From: Anniella stebbinsi
Lineage: Eukaryota > Chordata > Lepidosauria > Squamata > Anniellidae
NCBI GenBank assembly: GCA_029215795.1
Contig: JARDYH010000007.1
Coordinates: 61,992,763-62,056,762, forward strand
Length of the DNA: 64,000 nucleotides
Direction: 5' to 3'
Shown: piece by piece, positions 1 to 35,815 of the stretch
How positions within the stretch are numbered: the stretch's first letter is position 1
Layout: every line of letters begins with the position of its first letter
Position numbers and translations under genes: made by a program
Notes under the pieces: generated by a model
The model's database searches: none
What the model was told of the DNA's origin: nothing
Seen by the model: only the letters and a program-made list of their open reading frames with translations

Positions 1-12868
<12,868 letters not shown>

Positions 12869-13448
12869 CTAAATCTGTGATCCAGTTACCCAACCTTCCT
12901 CACAGGTCAGGCCTAGAAAGCGATGCAGCTGCAACTTTTGTTTTTGTGCATTACAACTGCTGGCTTATGCACTGTGACTTGGTGATGGTGTCACAAAAGA
13001 TTAATAGGACATCAGGACCCCTGTAAGGGGGCCCCTGTAAACCACACTCATCCTGCCAGTTTAAGGGGAAGAGAACCCACACACACACCATGGACTCAAA
13101 ATAGAAACACAGACGGTCTAAATAGGAGGCAGTATGGCCATATTTCACAACTAGTGTAGCGTTGTGACTAAAAATGTGACTGATGAGCCAAAAAGCCCCT
13201 CCTGATTAAAACCTAATCAGTTAAACCCTGGGATCAAACTCTGGGCTGTCTCTCTCCCAACAACCCAGAGTTCTTGGTTCACACACAATGCTAAACAACC
13301 TAGGGGTGGAGCACCTCTAGGCTGTTTAGCTACTCCTGTTTGCAGTGGCAGCAATCAGGGCAGCATGCTCACTCATTCCCAACAACCCAGGGCTTAAAAA
13401 AAAAAAACCTGGGTTTTGTGACATCCAAACAGAGTCTGTATAAATGTC

Positions 13449-13530
13449 TTAAGACACAATCCATGCATGTTTAGACAGAAAAAAGTCCTTGCAACTTTCT
13501 GTCTAAACATGCATAGAGTTGCACTATTAA
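13449..13530. mobile_element. Hairpin MITE, short copy
   Basis: ATGCATGTTTAGACAGAAA is mirrored by TTTCTGTCTAAACATGCAT around a short loop; same family as 14085-14217 and 63627-63745. Confidence 0.7.
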
Positions 13531-13726
13531 ATAACTAAATAAAATAATACTAAGTAAATGTCCTTAAGACTGCACTATTAGTCACAATGCTTCACTGGGT
13601 GACCTGGGATAATTTGCTGAGCTGAACTTCTATAACCGTTGGGAATAATAATGCTGGCCTAACATATAGGACTGTTGTAAGGTTTCTGAGGTAGCATATG
13701 TGAAGCGTTTTGATGCTCAAAATGTT

Positions 13727-13728
13727 CC

Positions 13729-13794
<66 letters not shown>

Positions 13795-13795
13795 G
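13727..13795. repeat. (AT)n(GT)n(AT)n compound microsatellite
   Basis: An AT tract, then about 13 GT units, then another AT tract. Confidence 0.95.
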
Positions 13796-14084
13796 AAAAG
13801 TGCTGTTCAGTGCTAGTGCTCAAAAGCAGCTGACTCTGCCCCGTGTACACAGATCTTCACAAGATACAACCATATCTTGTGAACAACCACATAACGTCCC
13901 CTCACATCATATTGAAAGTTTATTCACTTCACCACCAGCAGCACAGCTGGTGGTGGTGGAAATTTGTCCCACAACCGCTTGCAATATTGCACAAGTAATC
14001 ACTTCTTGCACACCACTGGTTTCCCAGTGCAGGTAGGTGCTGTGTGGTATTCACACCCTTCAGTGTAATAATCTGTTGCCAATT

Positions 14085-14217
14085 TAGGGCACAATCCCAT
14101 GCATGTTTAGAGAAAGGGCCTACAATTCCCAGCATTCCTTGGCTTGCATAGTTGGCTGGGGTATGCTGGGAGTTGTAGGCCGTTTTTTCTCTAAACACAC
14201 ATAGGATTGTGTCCTTA
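14085..14217. mobile_element. Hairpin MITE
   Basis: Ends read TAGGGCACAATCCCATGCAT and ATAGGATTGTGTCCTTA, with a palindromic interior (CTACAATTCCCAGCAT against ATGCTGGGAGTTGTAG). Confidence 0.75.
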
Positions 14218-14584
14218 TTTTACAGCTGAAGTGCTTTCATTTAATTTGGATATTTGGATCTGCCTTCCACGTTTTGTTTATTTCCTAGGACTTGTTGCTT
14301 ATTTTAATTATATTAAGGAGATTTTTATTTTATTTTACGTTTCATAGAAAATGGAATTGTGCCCATTTTTGTTTCATTCTCTCTGGTTATATTTTTAATA
14401 GCTGAGTGTTATTTTAAATACATTCGATTGTTTATATATTGCGGAGTGGTTGAGACATTGGCTAATGTTGGTTGTTGTTTTCAGCAAGAAAGAGGTTTCT
14501 ATAAACAGCTTTCAATTACATATTTTCCATCTTTCAAACGGTACAGGCGCGAGCAAAACGGGGCTACATAGTAGTAATGGCTCG

Positions 14585-14585
<1 letters not shown>

Positions 14586-14625
<40 letters not shown>
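14586..14625. repeat. (CA)n microsatellite
   Basis: About 20 CA units, roughly 440 bp upstream of the NUBP1 ATG. Confidence 0.95.
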
Positions 14626-14739
14626 CGTGTGAATGAAAGTCCCGTGTCAAAAGACGCGCCACGGCGCTTCAAATTCCCTCAGGAAAACAAAACTCGACTG
14701 AGGAGAATCGAACCATCCAATCATAAGCACCGAGAGGTG

Positions 14740-15350
14740 TCACGTGACACGGCAGCTCACTCGGCCTCTTCCCACCGCGCACAACGCAGCCCTCCTAACA
14801 GAATGCGCATGCGCGCTCAGAGGGTGCCGCCGCGACCGCTTCTGCAGTTCGTCCTTTTTCTTTATAGGGAAGATTTCTCATTATTCCCCCCGCCCCGCGC
14901 TGTACTCGGAAGTGCGTCACTGGTTTAGCTTTGGGGGAACCCATTTGTGCCGCACTCCCGGAAGTGCCTTTTTTGTGTTTCGGAACGAGGGGGACCCTTC
15001 TCCCGAGCGAACATTCGAACCGGAAGTGCGTCCAGTGTGTTTGTTCCGGCAGCTGGTTCCGCTATGGCGGAGGGGACCGGGCCGGCCTTGCTGGACGTGC
15101 CGCCTCAGGGTGAGGAGAAAGAGCGTCGGGAGCGGGCGGGCGGATGGATAGGCGGGCCCGGCCCCCGGGCCCTTCTACTTCCTCTCCGGTCCTCCAACGC
15201 AGTTCTTCTCCCCTTTTGTGCCCCCCTCAGAATGCCCCGGCACCGGCAGCGATCAAGCGGGCAAGGCCGACGCCTGCCAGGGATGCCCCAACCAAGGCTT
15301 GTGCGCCTCGGGGCGGCCCGCCGGCCCCGACCCAGGTAAGGCTGTATTTG
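14740..15350 (+). promoter_or_regulatory. NUBP1: CpG-rich NUBP1 promoter with ETS and NRF1 motifs
   Basis: CpG-rich DNA covers the first two NUBP1 exons and about 320 bp upstream. CGGAAGTG, the ETS/GABP core, occurs three times on the plus strand at 14907-14914, 14959-14966 and 15021-15028, and a near-perfect NRF1 palindrome TGCGCATGCGCG lies at 14804-14815. No TATA box is visible. This is the usual make-up of a housekeeping promoter with initiation near 15030-15060. Motif occupancy is inferred. Confidence 0.8.
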
Positions 15351-18300
15351 TTGTGGGGAGGGGAGGGGAGGGAGGTTGCCAGGTCGCCTCAGGCCCTAGT
15401 GGTAGAGCCCACTGGCTTACAGGCGAGTGGAGGCGAGGCCCAGAGAAGTGTTAGGTTAGGGGGCTCCCCTGGGGACTCAAGGGGAGGAGCCTAAGAATGG
15501 AGGTGTGGGGTATGGTAGCCACATGCTAGGGGTCTCATCTGATAACTCAGGAGGGAGGAGTTTAGAAGAGAGGGGCGGGGACTCGTAGTCCCAGGTTAGG
15601 GGGCTCCTATGTGGCTCAGAGAGAGAGAGGTCTAGGGGCGGGGGCAGGGATAAGGACCCCAGGACCTGGGGGCAAGGACAGGTAGCATCAGGTTAGGGCC
15701 CTTGCCTTGTGGCTTAGAGAGAGGAATCGGAGCCCTGCCAGCAGAAAAAGTTTTGCAGGGTATGTTGCTATCAAAGTTGTAGTCTTTCATTTAGAGCGAA
15801 GAAAAGAAAACATCCTTTAGCAGCGACCGATCTGCAACTTAGTCTAGGAGGGATCCCTAGGAACTGAGCACACGCACATGCAGTTTTGGGAAAAGGGATT
15901 TGTTCATCGTAGCATCCTTCCCATGCAAATTCTGTGTCTTGCCTTTTTCTCTGTGAAGCTCTTGAAGAAATCAAAGAAAAAATGAAAACTGTGAAGCACA
16001 AGCTCCTTGTGTTGTCTGGGAAAGGAGGCGTGGGCAAGAGCACATTCAGTGCTCACTTGGCACATGGCTTAGCAGAGGATGAAACTAAACAGGTGGGCGT
16101 GCTGCTTTTGATGCCTTTTTTAAAAGCCCCTATTGTAGGCCAGGCCAGTGGAGAGGGGGATGAGCAGCCAGTGCCTTTCTGATGGTTTGCGTCGCTGCAA
16201 TAAATGCTTTGAAGAAAAATAGTTGCAGAAATAATGTATCTTAGTGACATCGGTCTGATATGATAGTTACAATCAATGGTTTTTGTTTGTTAATTCTTCT
16301 AGAATGAAACGATGCATGGCTTATTTTACAATATGTTTTATCTGTTTATATGCTTCCTTTACTCCATGTAGCTCAAGGCAGCTTACACTGTTCCTTCACA
16401 CACACTTCTTATTCTTACAACAAGTCTGTGAGATAGGTTAGAATGAGGGAGCTTGACTAGATCAAGGTCACTTGAGCTTCCTGACTGAGTGAGGATTTGA
16501 TCCTGGGTTTCCCCAGTTATACTCTGTGGGACTACATCTCAGTGGCTCTTTTATACTTCTCTACATAGAGTTATTTATTATTATTATTATTATTATTGGT
16601 GCACATATAGTTGCTAATGGTAATATTTTTAAAGAAATATTCATATATATTAGATCAATAGCAAGCTTCTATTCACATACTGTATTAAGCATATTGAGCA
16701 GTTTTTTTTCTTTTATATGTGTGATACTACAGCAGAATATATTATTGAAATGTATATATTTTAGAAGGATTTTTTTGTTTCGTACATTTCTATGCTGCCC
16801 AATAGTTGAGGCTCTCTGAGTGGTTCACAACAATTAAAACCATAAAATACAAGATGATAGAATGCAATATAAACGTTTCAACCCACAGTATAAAAAATAA
16901 AAACAATAACTAGCAGAAGTTAGCAAACGGTGCAACTATTTAAAGTAACAGTACTAGATTTAAAACAAGAACTGAAAAACCAAAATGAACACTGGATAGA
17001 ACTTCTTCTGTTGCAACATTCTGTTTCAGGTCCCCACTTGTTCCAATCTAACTTTCTCCCCCCCCCCCCTTCCAGGTTGCTGTCCTGGACGTTGACATTT
17101 GTGGTCCATCCATCCCTAAAATCATGGGCTTAGAGGGGGAACAGGTATGACTTCATTAATAGGAGATAACATTTTATGACATTGCTGGATTTGGATGTTT
17201 CTTAAGGCTTTTGTATGACTTGAAATGCTGTTGCTCCATAGTCGTCTTTAAGGCAGCCATAGGAAAAACTATAAGACATAAAAAGCAGAGGTTTTGCTAT
17301 ATGAACATGAAGATCCCTTTCAACTCTGCTTCAATGTTTCTGTTAGTATTGCACAGCTGTTCAAATTGTTAGAAATGGTGAGAACCCAACATGGTACTGT
17401 CACTAATCCTGCTTAATTAAGGTTCATCTAAAATGCTAAAAAAAGAACATCACTTGGGATCAGTCAACATAAGTTCCAGAAAAATTACTGAATCCTTTGT
17501 TGGAATGAGAAAATGCTGTTAGCAAAACACATCTGTTTATCTCACAAATATTGGTTGTGTGCAGTTCCTCTACCCTGTTATGGAAATGATCTTTATGTCT
17601 CTGTTTCTATTTTCTTTTGTCAAGTGACAGTCTATTATATTGTACAGATGCCTAGGCATGCAGCTAATCCTAGCGAGTTTTGATTCCTGTGGCAATATGA
17701 TTTTTTTCATTGTGTTTTTAAAACTTCCTGTAACTGGATTACAAATTGAGGGCAACAACAAGCACTGTAATTCTTGTTAGCTAACTATAGTTCTATGTAA
17801 ATATTAACTTTCTGAAATGTTTACATTTTCAGGTTCACCAAAGTGGTTCTGGCTGGTCTCCAGTGGTGAGTTTTCTGTTTAAATAAAATCTCCTGGTAGG
17901 TCCTCTTCCTGTTTCATGGAGGCAATGAACTGTAGCCTTCCAAAAAGGAAGGAAGACACCTATAGTATCAAGAAAGCATGCAGCCTCTTCTGTGCTAAAT
18001 TATTTTCGATTCTGAACTATTCTGCGCTACCTACTGCTTACTTGCATGTACAAACAGTAGAAGTAGTAAGGCTACTACAGCCTCATGCACAAGTACTATC
18101 ATTTTGTAATCCTCATTATCTGTTTTGCCAAATGTGTATCTGTTTATTTTTTAGTATGTTGAAGAAAATTTAGGTGTTATGTCAGTGGGATTCTTGCTCA
18201 GCAGCCCGGATGATGCTGTGATTTGGAGAGGACCTAAAAAAAATGGTTAGTATCTCACAATGATCAATGCTAACAAAGATGTACATCTCAAAATGCAAGC

Positions 18301-21300
18301 CATTGAAGTTCAAATGGCACCTGCTGCTCTATATCTAAAACTTTGGCAAGCAGTTATTGTGTGTACCTTCCATAACAGTTTAAGCTAGTTTCATAGCTTG
18401 TTAGTCAACTAATTATATTTCTAATACTTTTCTTGTGAAATTGCAGAGTAGAACCATACTTGAGGGATGTAACTTCAGCCAGCTGAGGGTAGGAGACAAT
18501 TTGGGGCTAATCTTCAGTTTCAGTTACTCAGCTTTCTGGCTTTGGGAATAGTTATTGTTTATTTGATTTATGAATAATATCCCTAGACTGCTTTTCAACA
18601 AAGTAAACAGGGCAGTTTACACACACAAAAGTTTTAACATTAAAACTAAAATATCTTCAAACCAGAAACTAAAATCACTTAAACAACAATACAGAGTCAT
18701 CCTCTGTATTGGAAAGCCATATTAAGCCTACTTCAGAATTCTGCATTTTCTGTACATTTGATATACAGCATGGAATCTCAGTTCTGCTACCTCTGTTGTT
18801 TTCTCACACTGCCCTTGTACTTGTTAAACTAGTCCAGATCCTGCAAAAACTTAATGCTATTTCCAAAATAAACTGTACAAATAGGAACATTTGCTAGAAC
18901 TGAATGCTTTTATATTTTTAAAAAACTAGCATAGCTTGTAACCCATGCTCAGACAAACTTCCAGTTGCTCGCACCATGGTTTTAATTGATTTTTTTTTTT
19001 AAGGATGGCGAAAATTCAGTTTCACAATTTAACCATACATTTCATGTTTTTAGGAATGATTAAGCAATTCCTTCGCGATGTGGACTGGGGTGAAATAGAC
19101 TACCTTATTGTAGATACGCCTCCGGGGACATCGGATGAGCACTTATCAATAGTGCAGTATCTCAGCACCAGTAATATAGACGGCGCAGTGATAATCACCA
19201 CTCCTCAGGTAAGATACATTTGGTGGCTAAAAAGCTAGGTTTAACTTCCGTCTCAAGATGGAATTGGAAGTGAGACTAACTCAGCTACAATCCTATACAC
19301 ACTCACCTGAGAGAAAATACCTGAGTATGCATGTATAGCATTATACTGATAGTCTGACTGTTCTGACAGTCTATTTTTGGATTCACAGAACTTGACATGG
19401 CTGGTTGGGGGATGCTAGGAGTTGCATGCTTTGCCAGAAAGGAGCCCTACATCCCATGATGCCCTACTGTGCTTAATTTGCTTTAGTGGCAGAAAGTAAG
19501 GATAGATAATCGGTTCCTCATTCCCTCGCATGCCAACACTTCTTGGCCATGCTGCTGATATAACTGGCATGAAGCCTGTCATTCTGATTAAAAACACGCA
19601 ACCTTCTCTTTTTTTCTCGGAAGTCTAGTGCACACAATATGTGTGGAGCAGGAAAAACTAGTGTGGGGTTGATTTGAGTTCCTTTCAGAACAAGAAAACA
19701 AGGAATGTCCATATATAGAAATGATAGGAAAAGCTGCAAAGACAGAATTTGAAAAGGGCTTCTGGGACGGGGGACGGGGGGGACTTGGTAGAAAGCAAGG
19801 CCAGGGTGGGGGAGGGTGAATAATATTTGAAGAGTAAGGTCTCTTGACATCGGCCTCACACGGGTGGAGATGTGCTTGCAAAACGTGTTATTCAATTAGT
19901 CATACTTAATATTACTGGATGGGCTAAATATTAACAGAAATAAGTCACTCTGCTTCTCATGTTTTTCATTTGTATATTTGTATGGTTCAAATAGGAAATG
20001 TTTTCAAACAAACATGGGTCACCTGAATCAGCGTTCTGTGTGGTTCTTGTGTTGTTGCTTTTTAAATAGGAAGTGGCACTTCAGGATGTTCGAAAAGAGA
20101 TAAATTTCTGCCGTAAGGTGAAGCTGCCAGTCATAGGAGTTGTTGAAAATATGAGTGGTTTCATATGCCCAAAATGTAAGGTAATGTTTCATAGATTTTT
20201 TTTAAGCGTCGTGATTATTCTTATCCTTCAAGGGACATTAAACAGGGAAAAGAGAAAATCCTTTGTTTTGATGAGACCCGGACTTGCACCTTTAATCTAG
20301 AGTTATTTTTAGACCACCTTTAAGAGTGGAACCCTGTTGCCACAAAGATAGCTGACATATTAATTCAAAGTCGTTTCCACATCTGTCTGGTTTTCAATGC
20401 CTATTTCCCAGCAGTTATGTGGATCTTCCTCTGCCAAAGCCTATTTACATGGTGCAGGTTGAGGCAAGCGTAAGGGCTGAGTGTCTGGAGCCCTGTAGAA
20501 GTGGGAAGTGTTACAGGAATCAGGTGGAGGACAGGTGCCCTCTCTAATCCAGTTGGGGTCTGGACTGCAGTATATGTAGCAGTAAAAGGCTAATGCAAGT
20601 CTTTGGAGCAAAAGGTTGAAACCAAAGTCTTTGATTTTTTCTTACAACCTGGAACATGCTTAACGGTGTCTTCCTTTTACAGAAAGAGTCACAGATATTC
20701 CCCCCAACAACTGGAGGCGCAGAGGCAATGTGCCACAGTTTAAATGTGCCTCTCCTGGGGAAAGTGCCTCTGGACCCTCAAATAGGTAATGTGACCTGAT
20801 GGAGTACATTTCACATTTGCTCATGGTCTCACTGAGACTTACTTTCCATGCTAACTTAATACAAAACAGTGCAAACTGGCAGGCAGAATGTCTTAACTGT
20901 CTTATTTGGAACAGGGATGCAACGAAGTGAGAGATAGAAGAGAGACTATTGAGCTTAAATACTCGCTTTTCTCTCTGTGTTATTTAATTGGACTTGGCTT
21001 TACTCTTCTCTTGCCTCACCACCCTCAGGAAAAAGCTGTGATCAAGGGCACTCATTCTTGTCTGAAGCACCAAATTCTCCAGCTACGTTGTCGTACAGGA
21101 ATATCATCCAAAGTAAGTTCTGCACCCTGGAAAGACTGCAATACAGAAAGTTTTGCACTAGCTGTATTTCAGTTGTATCTGAGAGCAAATCCCTTATAGC
21201 CCCAAAAGGAAGTTTTCCATAGGAGTCTTGTTGTTACTCACTTCTTCTCAGTGAGTAATCAGGCAGGTTCACTTCTGAAGCCCCCTTGTGGCTTGTAGAT

Positions 21301-22004
21301 GTATATGAATGGGCTGGTAAAGTGCTGTGTTATCTCTTAATATTATATGTTATATCTGGAATTCGGAGAAGATTTAATTAGAAGTGATTCATACCTACCC
21401 TGAGTTGCTCACACCTAACAAAGTTACAGTTTTTTTAGACACTGAGTTCCACATTTCATAAGTTTTTTTTTCCTGTCAGCTTCCTAATTTCATTTACAAT
21501 ACGCGCTTACAGATTTCCCATAAAAAGGCAGCCTATAAAACTTTTAAATCAAATGAAATAACATCAATATGAACGTCCCAATTCTCAAAAATCTAATAGC
21601 TGTACTGAATCTGGTCAGAGTTCACATGGCTACTGTTTTAAAATTAGCTAGAAGGCAATATTCAGTCACCAATTCCAATATCGTCGGATCTCTTATGAAG
21701 GGTGCGGAGGCTTTTGGGTGCCGTTAAGAATGGCAGAATGCAGGATACTCTGCTCTGACACCTGGGTGCTCAGTTCACTGGAAATTCCCCAGTGCGAGCC
21801 TCATTCTTGTCAATGGGACTTGCACAGCAGATTATCACGGTGGATCGTGCCTCCTGCTTAGAGGGAGAAGTATGCACTTGGATTTCCAGCCTCCAGCACA
21901 AAAATGCCATGAGGCAGTGCTGTGTTCATCGTGCCTTACTCCTTTCTGCAGGAATCCAAGACTACTGCAGCCACAACCATCCACAGGAAGAAAAAAACAC
22001 TTGA
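15064..22004 (+). CDS. NUBP1: Nucleotide-binding protein 1, cytosolic Fe-S scaffold ATPase
   Basis: NUBP1 is a MRP/NBP35-family P-loop NTPase that with NUBP2 forms the scaffold for cytosolic and nuclear [4Fe-4S] assembly. Exons are 15064-15109, 15231-15335, 15959-16092, 17076-17144, 17833-17865, 18155-18245, 19054-19208, 20070-20180, 20683-20785, 21029-21112 and 21952-22004. They join in phase to 984 nt, a 327-residue protein (human 320). The N-terminal cluster cysteines are C17, C31, C34 and C40, with the same 14-3-6 spacing as the human protein. The deviant Walker A motif GKGGVGKST spans residues 71-79. The C-terminal cluster motif CPKC is at 244-247. [11 protein letters not shown] in exon 7 is the family's Walker B-like stretch. 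The start was chosen as the first in-frame ATG after the CpG-rich promoter; it gives nine more N-terminal residues than human. The ORF is intact, and its 3' end faces TVP23A. Confidence 0.96.
15336..21951. other. NUBP1 introns
   Basis: Ten introns. The 16093-17075 intron has an old LINE-type tail (about 16375-16510), a TTA microsatellite (about 16567-16597) and an L2-like 3' end near 16795-16850. The others are mostly AT-rich with no clear element. Confidence 0.6.
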
Positions 22005-22073
22005 TCAGCAAATAGATTTTAGAAGAATCATAGGAAAGCACTGATCACCCGGAGCCTTTCTGTACAGGAATAT

Positions 22074-22098
22074 AATAAAGCCTTTGTTTTCAAATAAA
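22074..22098 (+). terminator. NUBP1: NUBP1 poly(A) signals
   Basis: AATAAA occurs at 22074-22079 and again at 22093-22098, 70-90 bp after the NUBP1 stop codon and followed by T/G-rich sequence. This gives a very short 3' UTR. Confidence 0.75.
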
Positions 22099-22115
22099 TC
22101 TGTTTGAGTAATAAG

Positions 22116-24533
22116 TGCTAGTTTTCAGTTGTCTTTTTTTAGGACTAGCTTGGTGTTGCCTGAATCTTTCAGAACCGTTACTGTCTTCTTACAAGGGGCA
22201 AGTTGCTTATTAATCGCTCAATGACCCTTAATGGCTGCTATCTACACGCCAGCGAAACCAACAGGAAGAGACATGTAGGGGTGTTTTTATTTAGAAACAT
22301 GTGCATCTGTCTTTCCGTTTCAGTAGTGTTCCTTAGCAATCGCTTCTATAGGCATCCTTTTAGCCTGCTCCAGTTCTGTTCTTCAGTTGTGTTCAGCCTA
22401 CAAAGTTGTCGATGATGTTCCATATTTACGCAGCAGATCCCCTTCGGGATTGGCGGTCTCTCTAGAAAGGATGCAGAACAGCACAGTAGTACTCCTTCTA
22501 AGACAAAAAATGTCACTAGCAAATGTGTGTGTTTTAGATATTTGCAGCGGACGACTGCATCATTTCCCAGTTTAGTTGTCAATTGGGATATTGCCACGTG
22601 ATAAGGGCACGCCCACTACTGCTTCCTGGGAAATAGTTGCAGGATGGCTATCTAATTAGTGCTTTGAGCAGCACCCCTCCCGCAAGTGTATCTGGGCAGG
22701 GGAAGAATTGAGGTGTGCATGTTTCTTTGGGTTGGGCCACTGACATGTTTGAAGTCCCCCCGCCCCAAAGATACAATATTCTCCCTATTCTGTGGATACA
22801 AGAGAGTAAATATGCGAATGGTTACTGAGAGCGGACTGAGGATGTGATGAAATCTGATTGGCTCAGAGTCCCTTTGCAGTACTCCAGTGCTGCTGAGAGC
22901 CTGTCAGCAGCACCGGTGAGCCATGGTTCAGACTGGGTGGGTGGAATTCACAAATTCAGGGCCATCAGCCCTTGGTTGATGGCCCGGAAGGCTGGCTAGA
23001 TTGTGGAAGGAAGAGCGGTTTCAATTCCTCCTTCACCACCAGAGATTTCAAACTCTATGCTAGGGATGAGCTGGCTGGAGGGGAATGGTTTTGTGTCACA
23101 TGCTCTGATAGAGGAAGACCGCAGAACGGTGCCCTACAGACAGAGAGACTGTTCTTGTGAGTGTGTGTGAGTGACGCTCTCAAGTGTAACACAAGATGTG
23201 AAACAATAACACGTTGCACTTGGCTGCTGTTGCATCTGCTGTTCTGAAACAAAATGCAGCCAGTCCTGATTTAGCACAGGGATGGTACGTTCAAATGCTT
23301 CCTACCAGTAGTCGTTTTTCATTCAGCTCCTCTAATGGTTTCGTGTTCCTGTACCCTTCAGGACAGTCTTCTGAAATTCCTCTGGCATTTCCTGCAATGT
23401 AAATAGATTGCTTTGTGTCTTTGTCCCTGTTGCTTGTTCTGAAGGAGCTTAGACTACCTGTGAGCAAGCAAGCGTCGGGAAGTTTTGCTGTTGAATTCTT
23501 CTAGGCCGACACAATCTAAGGAACGCCCTCGCAAGTGCCCTCCCTGTACTGTCCAGTATTGATTCTTAAGAGAACCCCAAATTGCTTTAGGTCTTTCCTT
23601 CTTCCTGCTGCACAGAAATACGTTGCTTTCTCCTCCACTTGGCACTACCTGCTGTGATGTTTTCTCTGCCACCCATTTGCCCCCCACCCGACCCCCTAAC
23701 AAAGATGCGAAACCAGCAAGTGCCTTTTCTCACCAAAGAAAACTCAAAATCAGAATTACATTTGTCCCGCTTTCTAAGGGGAGACATGTGTGGGCAGCAG
23801 TTGTGTCAAACTTCTATCCAAACAGGAACTTGCCTGGGGCAAAAGTGCTGTGTTACCTCCTCTTCCTGCCCAACCCCCAGTCCGCCTTTGCTTCCATTTT
23901 GGAAGTCTGCAGTGTGTGTTCCCTATTCACTCCAACCCCCTTCCATGCCATTGAGTGACTGAAGACACTGAACGCCCTTCACTATCAAAGGGAAACAATC
24001 CTTATACGAAGGGTTCTGAGCAGCCCCGTGTTGCCTCTCAGCTCTCTCATTTGTCACTCTCTCATGATCTCCACATGTCCTACAGTCAGTTGGATGTTTT
24101 CAAACACTGACATTGCAAAACGCCCAAGGGACCAAGTTTCTGAAGTCAGTAGGACCTGCTCCTGAGTTTAAAACAAAGCTTAGGAGTGTGCTGTGGATTC
24201 TTGTTGAAGTAATCTTTCATACTGGCTGGCCTACATGGAGGTGCTGGGATCATAGCTCAGTGGCAGAACCCCTCTGCTTTGCACGCAGAAGGTCCCAGGT
24301 TCGATCCCCAGCATCTCCAAGAGGAGCTAGGAAAGAATCCTGCTGACACCCTAGAGAGCAGTTGCTGCCAGTCAGTGTCAACAATACTGGGCTAGCTGGA
24401 GCAATGGTCTCACTCTGGTACCAAGATCAGTACTCTCAGTATAGGACTTCTCTACGAAAATAGCAACCTGCACTGCTACTCTCGTGTTTAGGGTGTTGGC
24501 CAAGCATCCCTCGCTTTGGTAAACATAGCCCAA
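22116..24533. other. Intergenic or 3' flank between NUBP1 and TVP23A
   Basis: No gene recognised. A SINE sits at 24241-24440. This stretch should contain the TVP23A 3' UTR and possibly a last coding exon, which I could not identify. Confidence 0.5.
24241..24440 (+). mobile_element. tRNA-derived SINE
   Basis: Polymerase III boxes are visible: TAGCTCAGTGGC (A box, 24253-24264) and GGTTCGATCC (B box, 24298-24307). The body contains GCTGCCAGTCAGTGTCAACA and ATGGTCTCACTCTGG, typical of tRNA-derived SINEs of lizards and snakes. Confidence 0.8.
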
Positions 24534-34738
<10,205 letters not shown>

Positions 34739-34807
34739 CCCAGCAAGGCCTCTCTCTTATCTGGCTCTGCGGATGTGATGCTGCATCTACCTTCCTCCTA
34801 GCCTGGC

Positions 34808-34822
34808 TGGTTGCTATGGAAA
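34808..34822. promoter_or_regulatory. RFX X-box-like motif upstream of TVP23A exon 1
   Basis: GTTGCTATGGAAA at 34810-34822 resembles the RFX X-box (GTNRCC-N-RGYAAC) and sits about 75 bp upstream of the TVP23A start. No CpG island is evident there. Function is inferred from the motif alone. Confidence 0.3.
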
Positions 34823-35324
34823 TGGAAGCGGTAATGATGCAGAGAGAGGAAGGCAAGCCAGGTTGGACCCGGAGGTGTTTAGATGCAGGAGCAAGCACCC
34901 AGGAGGAGTTTTCCCTGGCTTTGGGGTCCAGGAGATTTCGGGCTTCTGTTGCTGTGATGAATGCATCATTTCCCACCACAAAAAGCAGTCTTGAAGTGAC
35001 TTGCTCAGCCAACACAGAAATCCATGACTGATATGTTTTATTCTATTCTTTTCTTTTAAATACTTGTATTTTATATTTTTAGGTGTTCGTGTAGCATCTT
35101 AGTCTTCTAACTGTTCGTAATCTGCCCCGCAAACATTGGTTATTGGGCAGATTAAAAATATAATAAAGAAATAAATATAATGGGGGGGAGGGGACAACCA
35201 AAATAAACAACAATCAGAAATAACACAAATATAAAATAACATAATAATGCAAATAAAAATAAATACCATGAAGTCGTAAACATAATATATAAGGTTGTCA
35301 GTGACATGGTTAACATCTGGGACT

Positions 35325-35815
35325 GTTTAGCTTAGAGGAAAAAAGGTGAGTCAGAGGAGACATGATAGGGGTGTACAAAATCATGCATGGTGTGGAGAAT
35401 GTGGAGAGGGAGACATTTTTCTCCCTCTCTCATAATACTAGAACCCAGTGGGGTCACCCAGTAAAACTGGTTGGTGGGAAATTCAGGATAGATAAATGAA
35501 GGACGTCTTCATACAACAAAGAGTTAAACGATGGAATTTGTTACCACCAGATGTAGGGATGGCCACCAATTCAGATGGCTTTAAAATGAACTTAGACAGA
35601 TTCATGGAGGATAAAGCTATCAATGGCTACTGGTTCTCATGGCTACATGCTACCTCCAGTGTGAGTGGTGGTGATATGGGGAACATGGGCAGGATGGTGC
35701 TGTTGCATTCATGTCTTGCTTGTGGCTTTCCCATAGGCAGCTGGTTGACCACTGTGTAAGTAGAATGCAGGACTAGATGAACCCTGGGTCTAATCCAGCA
35801 CAGCTCTTGTGTTAG
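35325..35815 (+). mobile_element. CR1-like LINE 3' part
   Basis: Degraded reverse-transcriptase tail encoding phrases such as GGHPVKLVGGKF-type and FKMNLDRFMEDKAI in broken frames, followed by the tail sequence shared with 6090-6360. Confidence 0.6.

Larger units (their letters stand above)
12869..14739. other. TEKT5-NUBP1 intergenic region
   Basis: Contains a repeat-like stretch at about 13190-13430 with scattered CAACCCAG motifs, two hairpin MITEs and two microsatellites. No gene seen. It must hold the TEKT5 promoter, for which I see no clear core motif. Confidence 0.5.
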
